NCBI GenBank assembly: GCA_020348385.1 | Contig: CP070750.1 | Coordinates: forward strand, 1,629,673-1,693,672 | Direction: 5' to 3' | Source of the DNA: Candidatus Aminicenantota bacterium | GTDB lineage: Bacteria; Acidobacteriota; Aminicenantia; Aminicenantales; Aminicenantaceae | DNA length: 64,000 bases | Shown: piece after piece, positions 7,502-16,349 of the stretch | How positions within the stretch are numbered: position 1 is the stretch's first letter | Layout of the letters: every line of letters starts with the position of its first letter | Notes under the pieces: model-generated | What the model was told of the DNA's origin: nothing | The model's input: the letters and a program-made list of their open reading frames with translations, nothing else | Databases searched by the model: none | Translations under genes and position numbers: made by a program

Positions 7502-9937
7502 ATGATTCGTAATTACCTGAAAATTGCGATCCGAAACCTGACGAGAAGAAAAGCATACGCCCTGATCAATATTGGTGGATTGGCCGCTGGTTTAGCATGC
7601 TGCATGGTTATCCTTTTGTATGTTTCCAACGAATCCAGTTATGATCAATATCATAGGGGTGGGGATAGGTTGTATCGGGTTCTGGAGTGCAGAAAGGTAC
7701 CGGCTTTAGAGTTTTGCACAGCCCGGATCAGCGCAATGGTTGCTACCGTTCTCAAGGAGTATGAGGGTGAGGTAGAAAAGATAGCCAGGGTGTTCCCGGT
7801 CAGCAATGCTCTTATCAAGCATGACAACGTGAAGGTCTTCGAAGATCGAGTCGTCTACTCGGAATCGGAGCTTTTTGATGTCCTGACAATCCCTTTTTTA
7901 CGCGGAAACCCTAACAGTGCCCTGGATGATATGAACAGCTTAGTGCTGACCAGGCGGATGGCGATCAAATATTTTGGCGATGAAGATCCTTTGGGGCAAA
8001 GAGTTGCCATCAAAGATCCGGCATGGAACAGGTTGACCCGGAATAACCAATTTACGGATTATGTCGTTACTGGAGTTGTTGCTGATCCTCCCTCCAACAC
8101 CCACTTCAAGTATGATATTTTTCTCCCCCTCCAACAATTCGCGAACACATGGCTTTTACGGGAATGGCATGCCGGCCCCACTCTGACCTATCTGAAACTC
8201 GCATCTGGAGTTACCGTTCCCGAATTCGAAAAAAAGATCGAAAAAATGGCCTACGATTATGTTAACAAAGAGCTATCCGCATGGGGGCAAATCCGGCATT
8301 ACTTTCTCCAAGCCGTGACGGATATTCATTTCCGCCGCGATTTTGACGGGCTTGCTATCCGAGATGATCTCGAAGCGCCGGGCAATCGGATCTATCTTTA
8401 CATTTACGGCATGATCGCTATGCTCATTCTACTCATAGGCTGCATGAATTTTATCAATCTCTCGAATGCAAGGGGTGTGTACCGCATCAAAGAGGTCGGC
8501 CTTCGCAAGGTGATAGGCGCAGGACGCTGGCAACTTATCCGGCAGTTTTTGAGCGAATCGATTATCATTACTTTTTTGGCTGCAACCTGTGCCATCCTTC
8601 TCACAAATGGCCTCCTCCCCTTCTTCAACCAATTTGCGGGAACGACCCTCCGCATACAAGATTCCCTCCATCCCCAGGTGTTTTTTTCCATACTCGGTTT
8701 GATTCTTTTTGTCGGTACGCTCTCAGGTCTCTACCCAGCTTTTGTACTGACAGCCTTTCGGCCAGATCAAATACTGAGAGGATCGAGAATGGGCACGCGC
8801 GGATCCTTTGCACTGAAGATCCTTGTTGTTGGTCAGTTCGCTATTTCCATCTTTCTAGCATCTGGATCCATCACCGTGTATAAACAGCTGAACTATATGC
8901 GGAGTCAGGATCTTGGTTTTGACAAAGAACACAAGTACGTGATTCATTTGCGAAGCAATGCTCAAATCAGAAAACAGGTGAAAACCATGAAAACGGAATT
9001 TCTAAGAAATCCCGGTGTTCTTGGTGCAACCGCTTCCTCCAGTGTACCCGGCAGGCCTATGCGCAAGGGTTATCTTAAATGGTCGGACGACAAACTCGAC
9101 AAGCCTCTACGTCTCATTTTTTTGTCTTGCGATGACGATTTCCTTTCCCAATACAAGATCGACATGGTGGCAGGACGTGCCTTCGATGAAAAACTCAATG
9201 ATGAGAACCGAGCATTCATCATCAACGAAGCAGCTATCCCTCACTTGGGTTACGCTTCGATCGAAGAAGCCTTGGGAGACCGACTTCATGAAAGTTTTTA
9301 CGGCAGATGGAAGACCATCGTCGGCGTGGTCAAAGATTTTCATTACCAAGGCATGAGACGTGAGATAGAACCGATGTACATGGAAGTTTCTTCCTCCCGC
9401 TACAACATGATCACTTTGACACTGGCATCCGCGAACCTTTCCGAAACTTTGCGCTCTCTCGAGACCAAATGGTCAGGACTTTTTCCGACTATCCCGTTCG
9501 ATGGCTTTTTCCTGGATGATGATTTTGACAAGTTGTACAGAAAAGAGGCGCAGATGGGAAAACTGTTGGGCATCCTGACTACCATGGGATTGGTTGTAGC
9601 CTGTTTAGGTCTATTGGGCTTGGCTTCTTTTCTAGTTCAACATCGTACAAAAGAGATCGGGATACGGAAGGTGCTGGGCGCATCGATTCCAAGCCTGATG
9701 GGATTGCTCTCCCAACAGTTCGTGATTCTCGTTCTCTTGGCCAACATCATCTCCGTGCCCCTTGCACTCTACACTCTGTCCCTATGGCTGCAGGATTTTG
9801 CTTTTCGCATTCAACCTGACTGGGGAATATTTGCTGCTGCTGGGGCATCAGCCCTGCTTTGTGCGGTGGTTCCGATTCTTGTCCAGTCTTTTTGGGCTGC
9901 CCGTGCCGATCCGGTTGAAAGCTTGCGGTATGAATAG
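7502..9937 (+). CDS. MacB/FtsX-type ABC transporter permease, orphan
   Basis: This large permease of 811 residues is built from two MacB-like halves. Each half has one transmembrane helix, a periplasmic domain and a three-helix FtsX bundle. TM1 is near residues 20-42, TM2-4 near 298-420 and TM5 near 440-460. After a second periplasmic domain, TM6-8 lie near 690-800. Conserved cytoplasmic stretches ARGVYRIKEVGLRKVIGA and HRTKEIGIRKVLGAS precede the bundles. No ATPase gene lies beside it, so it must share one encoded elsewhere or act in mechanotransmission. GAGGAGAGGTT precedes the ATG. It has its own sigma-54 promoter with upstream dyads. Two relatives lie at 23203-25812 and 25825-28224. Confidence 0.92.
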   Translation: MIRNYLKIAIRNLTRRKAYALINIGGLAAGLACCMVILLYVSNESSYDQYHRGGDRLYRVLECRKVPALEFCTARISAMVATVLKEYEGEVEKIARVFPVSNALIKHDNVKVFEDRVVYSESELFDVLTIPFLRGNPNSALDDMNSLVLTRRMAIKYFGDEDPLGQRVAIKDPAWNRLTRNNQFTDYVVTGVVADPPSNTHFKYDIFLPLQQFANTWLLREWHAGPTLTYLKLASGVTVPEFEKKIEKMAYDYVNKELSAWGQIRHYFLQAVTDIHFRRDFDGLAIRDDLEAPGNRIYLYIYGMIAMLILLIGCMNFINLSNARGVYRIKEVGLRKVIGAGRWQLIRQFLSESIIITFLAATCAILLTNGLLPFFNQFAGTTLRIQDSLHPQVFFSILGLILFVGTLSGLYPAFVLTAFRPDQILRGSRMGTRGSFALKILVVGQFAISIFLASGSITVYKQLNYMRSQDLGFDKEHKYVIHLRSNAQIRKQVKTMKTEFLRNPGVLGATASSSVPGRPMRKGYLKWSDDKLDKPLRLIFLSCDDDFLSQYKIDMVAGRAFDEKLNDENRAFIINEAAIPHLGYASIEEALGDRLHESFYGRWKTIVGVVKDFHYQGMRREIEPMYMEVSSSRYNMITLTLASANLSETLRSLETKWSGLFPTIPFDGFFLDDDFDKLYRKEAQMGKLLGILTTMGLVVACLGLLGLASFLVQHRTKEIGIRKVLGASIPSLMGLLSQQFVILVLLANIISVPLALYTLSLWLQDFAFRIQPDWGIFAAAGASALLCAVVPILVQSFWAARADPVESLRYE

Positions 9938-10036
9938 GCTGTTCAAGTGGAAAAAAAAGTCTGGTGTGTGTTTAATAAATCGACAACTTTTATCGGATTG
10001 AGATCGATATAAAAAGGGAAAAGGGAGAGTTTGAAC

Positions 10037-11254
10037 ATGAAAAAGAAAAAACCTTCCAAGATGATTTCATTTTTTTTAATATTAGCCGCAACACTTTTAC
10101 AGCATTGCGCAAAAGACGCGGGTTTACCTGCCACCGATAACGATACGGGCTTGAAGACCATGATCAAAGAGGACCATGTTTTCGGACAGTCTTTTCCATT
10201 CGAATCTGAAATGCTGGAGGGTGAAAAAACCATATTCATCTATGTTCCTGATAACTATAATGAGGGATCAAAACATTATCCAGTCCTGTATGTTCTCGAT
10301 GGAGGGGATTATTTTGAATCTTTTGCCGGCATGGTGAAATATTTGACTCTTTTCGACATGATCCCTGAGATGATTGTCGTAGCCATTGCCCATGGGGACC
10401 GATTACGGGAATTCACATACACAAAGGCCGATACAACAACCGGGAACTGGCCGACAAGCGGAGGGGCAGAATCTTTCCGAAAATTCCTCTCGGAAGAATT
10501 GATTCCTCATATCGATGCCGCTTACCGAACCCACCCATTCAGGATCCTTGTGGGACATTCGCTGGCAGGCCTCTTTGCCGTAGAAACCCTATCGCGAAAT
10601 CCTTATCTTTTTCAAGCCACGATTGCCCTGAGCCCAAGCCTTTACTGGAATCAGTTTGAATGGCTCAAAAAGGCGGAATCTTTCCTGTCAAAACATGATG
10701 TTCTCAAACATTACCTCTTCATCACTGGAGAGCCAAAGGATGAAGAAGAAACAGCTTATTTGGATAATTTTATGGAATTGGTCGATGAAAAGGCGCCGAA
10801 AGACTTTTCCTATGAATACCGATGTCTCCCAGAAGAAGATCATGGATCTGTTGCCTTGCCGGGCCTATATTCGAATCTGAAGCAGCTCTTCCGGGGCTGG
10901 CGTTTTCCGGGGGAAGCTTGGGAGATGGGGCCTGAAAAGGTGAAAGCCCATTTTCAACTTTTGAGCGATCGCTTCGGCTTTCCTGTGCCTATAACCGAAG
11001 AATTCCTCAATGGTCATGCTTTCCACGGTTTGCGCCGTCATAATGCCCCCGATGAAGCCATCCGTCTTTTCGAGTTCTGCTTGGCTCTCTATCCGAATTC
11101 GGCTGAGGCTAATGAAGGCTTAGGAGAGGCCTTTGAACACAAAGGGATGAAGGAAAAAGCAATAGAGTATTATCAGAAAGCGGTGAATCTCGATCCCTCC
11201 CGCACATCACTCAGGGAAAAACTGAAAGATCTTGAAAAAAAGCCCTCGTCCTAG
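10037..11254 (+). CDS. Exported esterase with C-terminal TPR repeats
   Basis: This is an alpha/beta-hydrolase of the esterase D/enterochelin-esterase-like family, likely acting on small esters outside the cytoplasm. The hydrophobic N-terminus ends near Cys26 (LLQHC), an atypical lipobox, so it may be a lipoprotein. The nucleophile is Ser175 in GHSLAG, and EEDHGS near residue 278 holds the probable catalytic His. About 70 C-terminal residues form TPR helices (PNSAEANEGLGEAFEHKG). A TTG at 10031 is in frame, but I chose the ATG at 10037, which has GGGAGAG 7 bp upstream. It lies 99 bp after the permease. Its stop overlaps the convergent second esterase by 4 bp, and the two esterases resemble each other. 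Confidence 0.87.
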   Translation: MKKKKPSKMISFFLILAATLLQHCAKDAGLPATDNDTGLKTMIKEDHVFGQSFPFESEMLEGEKTIFIYVPDNYNEGSKHYPVLYVLDGGDYFESFAGMVKYLTLFDMIPEMIVVAIAHGDRLREFTYTKADTTTGNWPTSGGAESFRKFLSEELIPHIDAAYRTHPFRILVGHSLAGLFAVETLSRNPYLFQATIALSPSLYWNQFEWLKKAESFLSKHDVLKHYLFITGEPKDEEETAYLDNFMELVDEKAPKDFSYEYRCLPEEDHGSVALPGLYSNLKQLFRGWRFPGEAWEMGPEKVKAHFQLLSDRFGFPVPITEEFLNGHAFHGLRRHNAPDEAIRLFEFCLALYPNSAEANEGLGEAFEHKGMKEKAIEYYQKAVNLDPSRTSLREKLKDLEKKPSS

Positions 11255-12063
11255 TCTTTATCCGTAGCAAATATATATTCCAGCCCCTCGTAGATCGCTT
11301 TATGGACATATGTGAAGTGTGTGTCTTTGTCCATTAAAACGGATTTCCACCTAAGGTTTCGAGGTGCATTGGCCTGTATTAAATCCACAAACTCTTGCAT
11401 TGTGGAGGCTTCATCACCTCCGGTGTATTCGTGGGCGATATAAAGTGTTTTGTCAAGTTTATCATGTTTGTTCATGAATTCTTCGGATTTTTTCAGCATA
11501 AACCGGTCATGCCAAAAAAGACAGGGGCTCAGCGCAATATAGGCATTAAATATTCCTGGTCGGGTCAAAAGGGTGTAAAGAGTGAATGTCCCGGCCAAAG
11601 AATGGCCAGCAAGGATTTTTGTCGAACTTGCGCGGTAATTTTTTTCGATAAACGGCATGATATCTTTTTCGAGGCACCGAATGAAATTCTCCGCGCCTCC
11701 TGTGTATGATCTGTACCCAGGCCATGTGCTGGGGCTGAAATCGCGTCCTCTGGACGTATTGATAACGGCGACGACCATCATTTTAGGCGTCTTTTCAACT
11801 CTCGGTCTTGCAAGAAACTGAACGATGCCGGATGCGTGGATGAAGTGCCACTCCCCATCCAAAAGATACAGGACAGGATATTTTTCTCCCGAGCGCTCAT
11901 AATCCTGGGGAAGATAGACCAGAATATCCCGATCCTCATCCAGAACATCCGAGTGAAGCCGGATTTTTTCACCAATGTTGAATGGTTCTTTTTTTATTTG
12001 GGCAACTACTGAAACACAAACAAAAAAGAAAGAAAATAAAATGAGCGGGTGAGCTTTTTTCAT
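11251..12063 (-). CDS. Exported esterase (esterase D-like alpha/beta hydrolase)
   Basis: This secreted alpha/beta-hydrolase of 270 residues is related to the neighbouring TPR esterase. Both share VLYLLDG/VLYVLDG, the TGGAE or SGGAE segment before the helix, and GHSLAG. The signal peptide spans residues 1-20 (ending VVAQ). The nucleophile is Ser155, with the likely His in KDTHFTY near the C-terminus. The open frame runs up to 12126, but the ATG at 12063 has a strong GAGGAGATT ribosome site and begins a normal signal peptide. The tail-to-tail arrangement with its relative suggests an old inverted duplication. The substrate is unknown. Confidence 0.87.
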   Translation of the reverse strand: MKKAHPLILFSFFFVCVSVVAQIKKEPFNIGEKIRLHSDVLDEDRDILVYLPQDYERSGEKYPVLYLLDGEWHFIHASGIVQFLARPRVEKTPKMMVVAVINTSRGRDFSPSTWPGYRSYTGGAENFIRCLEKDIMPFIEKNYRASSTKILAGHSLAGTFTLYTLLTRPGIFNAYIALSPCLFWHDRFMLKKSEEFMNKHDKLDKTLYIAHEYTGGDEASTMQEFVDLIQANAPRNLRWKSVLMDKDTHFTYVHKAIYEGLEYIFATDKD

Positions 12064-12189
12064 AATCTCCTCAAGGTTTTCTCCAGTGATAGGATAAGTA
12101 TAACAAACATCTCCCAAGAGCGACATGGGGGCTTGACATGAATCCTGCTTTTACGGTACTTGAGTTAGTATTTCAACAGGGAAAAATTT

Positions 12190-12978
12190 ATGGAAATACC
12201 CGTTCAGGCCTGGTATGAAGCTATTTTTAGACGTCGGTCATACCGAAAATTCAAAAAAATTATGCTGGACGTGGATAAATTAGGCCAACTTTCTTCTGTT
12301 TGTGATAACTTCCGACCATTTCCAGAAGCTAGATCTGTTCTAGTCAGGGAACCAGCTGGCCAGGTTTATCGGGGATTCCTAGGTTTGTACGGCAAGATAG
12401 AAAATGCGCCCGTATATGTCGCCTTTATCGGGAACATGGATTCACCTCGGGTTCAAGAAGCTGTGGGCTACACCGGTCAAGGGATCATTCTGGAAGCTAC
12501 GGGATTGGAGCTGGGGACTTGCTGGGTGGGAGGTTTTTTCTACCCCGAAGAGGTTGAGCTACAGATTCCTATCGCAAAAAATGAGCGGGTTCTGGCCATA
12601 ACGCCGGTCGGAATCCCCCATGATTCTTTTTCCTTCAAGGAAAAACTCATGACCGGATTTGGATACTTTCACAGGAGAAAACAGCTGAGTGAATTGATGA
12701 CAGGATCACCGAAAAAAGAGTGGATGAAAACAGCCTTGGAAGCGGCCCGGCTAGCCCCTTCTGCCGTCAATAGACAACCCTGGAGGTTTTTGCTTGGTGA
12801 TAATACTATTTCTGTTAAGCTTAATAAGGGTCGGGATACGTACAAGATCGCCCGTCGCCTAGACTGCGGGATCGCCATGCTCCATTTGGAATTAGGTGCC
12901 CGCTATTCAGGGGTCGACGGAAAATGGACCTTTCCTCCCGATAGCATTGCCTGTTTTGTGGCGGATTCAAGCCTTTAG
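12190..12978 (+). CDS. Nitroreductase-family protein (TM1586-like)
   Basis: This FMN-binding nitroreductase-like protein has 262 residues. The N-terminal RRSYRKFK matches the FMN-phosphate-binding start of the fold (usual pattern RRSxRxF). A second, degenerate half begins near residue 175 with WMKTALEAARLAPSAVNRQPWRF, the classical N-terminal nitroreductase motif. This two-half layout is that of the putative TM nitroreductase family. It probably reduces a small organic substrate with NAD(P)H in the cytoplasm, but none can be named. A possible promoter TTGACA (12133-12138) plus TACTTG lies upstream. Its last 12 bp overlap the convergent aminotransferase gene. Confidence 0.85.
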   Translation: MEIPVQAWYEAIFRRRSYRKFKKIMLDVDKLGQLSSVCDNFRPFPEARSVLVREPAGQVYRGFLGLYGKIENAPVYVAFIGNMDSPRVQEAVGYTGQGIILEATGLELGTCWVGGFFYPEEVELQIPIAKNERVLAITPVGIPHDSFSFKEKLMTGFGYFHRRKQLSELMTGSPKKEWMKTALEAARLAPSAVNRQPWRFLLGDNTISVKLNKGRDTYKIARRLDCGIAMLHLELGARYSGVDGKWTFPPDSIACFVADSSL

Positions 12979-14307
12979 GGCCGCGGAAATTTGCGCTACC
13001 GCTTGGACAGCTTTATCTAGGTCTTCCAACGTGTTGTAAAAATGGGGCGAAAACCGGATATTGGTGCCCATGACCGCGCATCCGATATTGTATTTCCGGT
13101 ACAGGATTTCTAAAACTTGGGATGTGTCGATGCCGGGGATGTGGAAAATGACGACGCACCAACTTCTTTGGTGCTCAATGGGCGTGATGAACCGTGCATC
13201 AGGGATCCTTTTCTTCACTCCTTCCCGAACAGCATCAACCAGCATGCGGGCACGCGTGGAAATCCTGAGCATCTGGAGTGTGTTATGAAACTTGATCGCT
13301 TCCATCATGGCGCCGAACCGTGCAACAGCCTGTTGTCCAAGGGTTTCGAACTTTATGGCCCCGCTGGCACGAGCATTTTCCCATCCTACACCGACGATAC
13401 TGGGATACACGGAATCTGCCATTCCCCTTCGGACATACAGCACTCCCATCTCTCTCGGCCCGCAAAACCACTTATGCGAACTGGCCGTGTAAAAATCACA
13501 CCCTATGTCATGAAGGAACAACGGATATGTCCCGAAGGTTTGAGCGCCATCGACCAGGGTCAAGATTCCCTTGGAACGGGCCATTTGGCACAGGTCTTTG
13601 GCCGGAAGCCGTATTCCGGAAACATTGGAAACGTGGGAAAAACACAATGCCTTTGTTCGCGAAGTTATCGCCTGTTCAAACGGTTTCATCAAGTCTTTAG
13701 AATCTTTAGGATTCTCCGGAGTCTGGACTCTGACAACGCGATAGCCGTATCGTTCGGCTCGAACATCCCATGCAATATTGGCCGTCGGATGATTCTGATC
13801 CCAAAAGATAACTTCATCACCTTTTCCCAGTTGAAGACCGTTGATCACGATATTATTCCCTTCACTCGTATTCCGGGTTAGGGCAATCTCATCCGGATCG
13901 ACATTGACATACTTAGCGATCCCTTCACGGACTTCTTCTTTGATGCCTGCATATTTAGCACGATTGGAGAACGATGGATCGCTGTCCACATCTTTTGTCA
14001 ACTCGAACAGCTTTTTCTGTACACTCAGCGGCGAGGGGCAGAGGTTCGCTGCATTGAGCATGATCAGCCCTTCTCTGAGCATGAATTGCCTTTTGACGAG
14101 CCCCCAGAACCGCTCATCACCGATGTCCTTTTCCCCTATTCTTTTTACAGTTTCCTGTAAAGATTCGGATCGGGAGATTTGTTGTTCTAGGGAAATATAC
14201 GGAAGCAAGATTCCAGCCGCAGCGCTGCTGAACATTCCTTTGAGGATGGTTCTCCTGCTGACACCTCCCTCAAGATCGGTGAAATGCCGGATGGGTTGTC
14301 GATTCAT
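12967..14307 (-). CDS. Tat-exported class V PLP aminotransferase
   Basis: This is a fold-type I PLP enzyme of the class V group (cysteine desulfurase / isopenicillin N epimerase-like). A twin-arginine signal SRRTILKG at residues 17-24 precedes a hydrophobic stretch, so the folded cofactor-bound enzyme is probably exported. The PLP-binding region includes DGAQTFG and the lysine in SSHKWFCGPRE. The reaction could be epimerisation, beta-elimination or desulfuration. The open frame begins at 14337, but the ATG at 14307 has AAGGAGGGG 4 bp upstream. It is the last gene of a four-gene run of exported enzymes (18941 down to 12967), 20 bp after the M19-like gene. A periplasmic PLP enzyme next to peptidases is unusual. 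Confidence 0.88.
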   Translation of the reverse strand: MNRQPIRHFTDLEGGVSRRTILKGMFSSAAAGILLPYISLEQQISRSESLQETVKRIGEKDIGDERFWGLVKRQFMLREGLIMLNAANLCPSPLSVQKKLFELTKDVDSDPSFSNRAKYAGIKEEVREGIAKYVNVDPDEIALTRNTSEGNNIVINGLQLGKGDEVIFWDQNHPTANIAWDVRAERYGYRVVRVQTPENPKDSKDLMKPFEQAITSRTKALCFSHVSNVSGIRLPAKDLCQMARSKGILTLVDGAQTFGTYPLFLHDIGCDFYTASSHKWFCGPREMGVLYVRRGMADSVYPSIVGVGWENARASGAIKFETLGQQAVARFGAMMEAIKFHNTLQMLRISTRARMLVDAVREGVKKRIPDARFITPIEHQRSWCVVIFHIPGIDTSQVLEILYRKYNIGCAVMGTNIRFSPHFYNTLEDLDKAVQAVAQISAALKA

Positions 14308-14327
14308 GGGACCCCTCCTTTTCCTTT

Positions 14328-15467
14328 TTATTTCCAAACTTGGCCGAATACACGCAAGTAGTTTAAACCGAGGATCTTTTGAACATCTGAATTGCTGTAT
14401 CCCCGTTTTTCGAGTTTCTCGACAAAATTTAAGACTTCGGCGTAGTTGCTGAAACCTTCGACCATGCGCAAGGGTGAGCGGATATTCGATGTTACGTATT
14501 TATCGTATGTTCCTGTTACATCTTTGTATACAGGAGATCCCCAAGGATCATACTCGTGGTCTGGGTAGGTCCCCAAACTCATATCTGTTCCCACTCCGAT
14601 ATTGTCGGTAGAACCAAGTATCTGGGCCGCATGATCGATATGATCGATAAAGTCATCGACAGTCGGCCGTTTGATCTGGCCTGTTTTCATCACCATCGGC
14701 CCCCAAGGAGAAAGGCCGATGATTCCGTTTTTTGCAGCGCAGGCTTTAATCTGCTCATCTGTGATATTACGGGGATTCTCTGCCAGTGCTTTGGTGCAAG
14801 AGTGACTGAAAACCACAGGATCCTGGCTGTGTCCGATGATATCGAAGCTCGAACGTTTCCCTAGGTGGGAGCAGTCCAGCAAAAGTCCTATGCGATTGCA
14901 TTCTGCGACGACCAATTTTCCGAATGATGTCAAGCCCTGATCGGTCCTATCCAGGCATCCTCCACAGATCCTGTTAGATAGGCTGTAAGCTGGAATCATC
15001 ATGCGCAATCCCAGTCGGTAGAATACTGCGATGCGGTGAATTTTATAGCCGATGAAGTCACCACATTGGGAAACCAAAAGAAGAGTGGCTTTTTTATCAT
15101 TTTTTGCTTTTGTAATATCTTCAACTGTGTATACGATGGACAGGTCTGGATATTTTCGTGCGATGAGATGCCAAAACATCAGCCCTTCAAGGGCTAGATC
15201 CAAATCGAGATGAGGATCCCAAGCCGTAACGGCATAGGAGGTCGCTCCATAACGATGGGCATCCTGAAATTGTGCATCCGGCCAGATCTGCATACAAGAA
15301 TCGATAAAAATAAATGGATGATCCTTTTCCAAGCTCGGGTGGATCCCCTTTTCGTTCAATGGATCAAAGCTTTCTTGGATTCTCTCGGCAGAATATCCGG
15401 TCAAAGCCGTTGATCCTATGGCAGCACTCCCAGCCATTTTTAAAAAATCTCTCCGTTTGATTTTCAT
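14328..15467 (-). CDS. Tat-exported M19 dipeptidase homologue, altered metal site
   Basis: This is a membrane/renal dipeptidase-family (M19) protein of 379 residues. The Tat signal KRRDFLKMAGSAA spans residues 4-16. Typical M19 segments are present: LLDCSHLG (His201), VVFSHS (His222), NPRNITDEQI and VGVGTDMSLG. The first metal motif, normally DGHxD, is here DSCMQ (residues 56-60). The bridging Glu of the iEGG motif aligns with Gln134 (SQCG). The alpha-site ligands therefore appear replaced by Cys and Gln. The enzyme may be inactive, use a different metal, or have another reaction. The ATG at 15467 has GGAGGG upstream and is preferred over 15488. Confidence 0.85.
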   Translation of the reverse strand: MKIKRRDFLKMAGSAAIGSTALTGYSAERIQESFDPLNEKGIHPSLEKDHPFIFIDSCMQIWPDAQFQDAHRYGATSYAVTAWDPHLDLDLALEGLMFWHLIARKYPDLSIVYTVEDITKAKNDKKATLLLVSQCGDFIGYKIHRIAVFYRLGLRMMIPAYSLSNRICGGCLDRTDQGLTSFGKLVVAECNRIGLLLDCSHLGKRSSFDIIGHSQDPVVFSHSCTKALAENPRNITDEQIKACAAKNGIIGLSPWGPMVMKTGQIKRPTVDDFIDHIDHAAQILGSTDNIGVGTDMSLGTYPDHEYDPWGSPVYKDVTGTYDKYVTSNIRSPLRMVEGFSNYAEVLNFVEKLEKRGYSNSDVQKILGLNYLRVFGQVWK

Positions 15468-15484
15468 GATTTTTCCCTCCACGA

Positions 15485-16330
15485 TCAATATATGGGAATC
15501 TGGATAATCATCACATCACGATCACGGTCCTTGGCAATTGCGAGTATTCTGCCGTTGGCGTCAGTCGTTACACTTTGTCCCCCGTATGTCATACCTGTCC
15601 AGGGACCATGGGTGATCTCACCCACAAGATCCACGCCCACGACCGGAGCTCCGATCATGCGAGCCGCTTTGGTAACTGTTTTTTGAAGCTTCTTTCCGTG
15701 CTCAGGCCATTGCGCCTGTTTAGCTGCCCAACCGTAAGGGACTAGAACTAGATCAGGTTTTAGGTTTGTCATTTGCTTCAAAATGTCAGTTTTAAAGGTG
15801 TCAGCGCAAATCAGCAGACCAATTTTGCCGAATTTTGTCTCGACAGTCCCAACATCTTTGCCTTGTGCATAGGGAGGCGTCATCAGCTCAGTCAGGATAT
15901 TCATTTTTCTGTGTTTGAGTAATATCTGTCCTTTATCATCGATCAGGATCACCGAATCATACAGTCTATCTTCTTCCTTCTCGGCTAAACCTATACAGAG
16001 GTGGATTCTGTGTTTTGCGGCCAATCGACAGAGATAGTCGGAATCTTTTCCAGGAATGGGGTGTGACCTCTCATAGGCCTCGGGATTCACCCAGCCAAGC
16101 AGAGCCGTTTCGGGAAAACAGGCTATATCCGCATCGGCCTGTTTTGCTTCACTGAGGGCATTTTTAATCCGTGCGAAATTGCCGGAACGATCGCCATCTA
16201 GGCAAAAAATCTGGCACATAGCTACGCGAATTGTTCTATTTATTTGGAAACTTCGAGATCCGATAAACATAATGAATGGCAAAAGAATGATCAGGAAGGT
16301 CAGTTTATATGATGATGAGCCAATAATCAT
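15485..16330 (-). CDS. Carbon-nitrogen hydrolase (nitrilase superfamily), membrane-targeted
   Basis: This nitrilase-superfamily amidase hydrolyses amide C-N bonds. The catalytic Glu74 (CFPETALLGW), Lys (LKHRKMN) and Cys (GLLICADTF) are all visible. Unlike cytoplasmic nitrilases it starts with a hydrophobic segment (residues 10-24), so it is exported or anchored. An in-frame TTG at 16331-16333 precedes the ATG I chose; neither has a strong ribosome site. It sits between the M14 peptidase and the M19-like dipeptidase with gaps of 17-19 bp, which indicates one transcript. A role in clipping amides from peptide fragments is inferred from this setting. Confidence 0.87.
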   Translation of the reverse strand: MIIGSSSYKLTFLIILLPFIMFIGSRSFQINRTIRVAMCQIFCLDGDRSGNFARIKNALSEAKQADADIACFPETALLGWVNPEAYERSHPIPGKDSDYLCRLAAKHRIHLCIGLAEKEEDRLYDSVILIDDKGQILLKHRKMNILTELMTPPYAQGKDVGTVETKFGKIGLLICADTFKTDILKQMTNLKPDLVLVPYGWAAKQAQWPEHGKKLQKTVTKAARMIGAPVVGVDLVGEITHGPWTGMTYGGQSVTTDANGRILAIAKDRDRDVMIIQIPIY

Positions 16331-16349
16331 CAATCTTCGCGCTCTGACG

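Noticed and set aside
13117..13881. 254-residue plus-strand open frame opposite the class V aminotransferase
   Set aside because: It is a shadow of the coding strand; the opposite frame has PLP motifs and a Tat signal.
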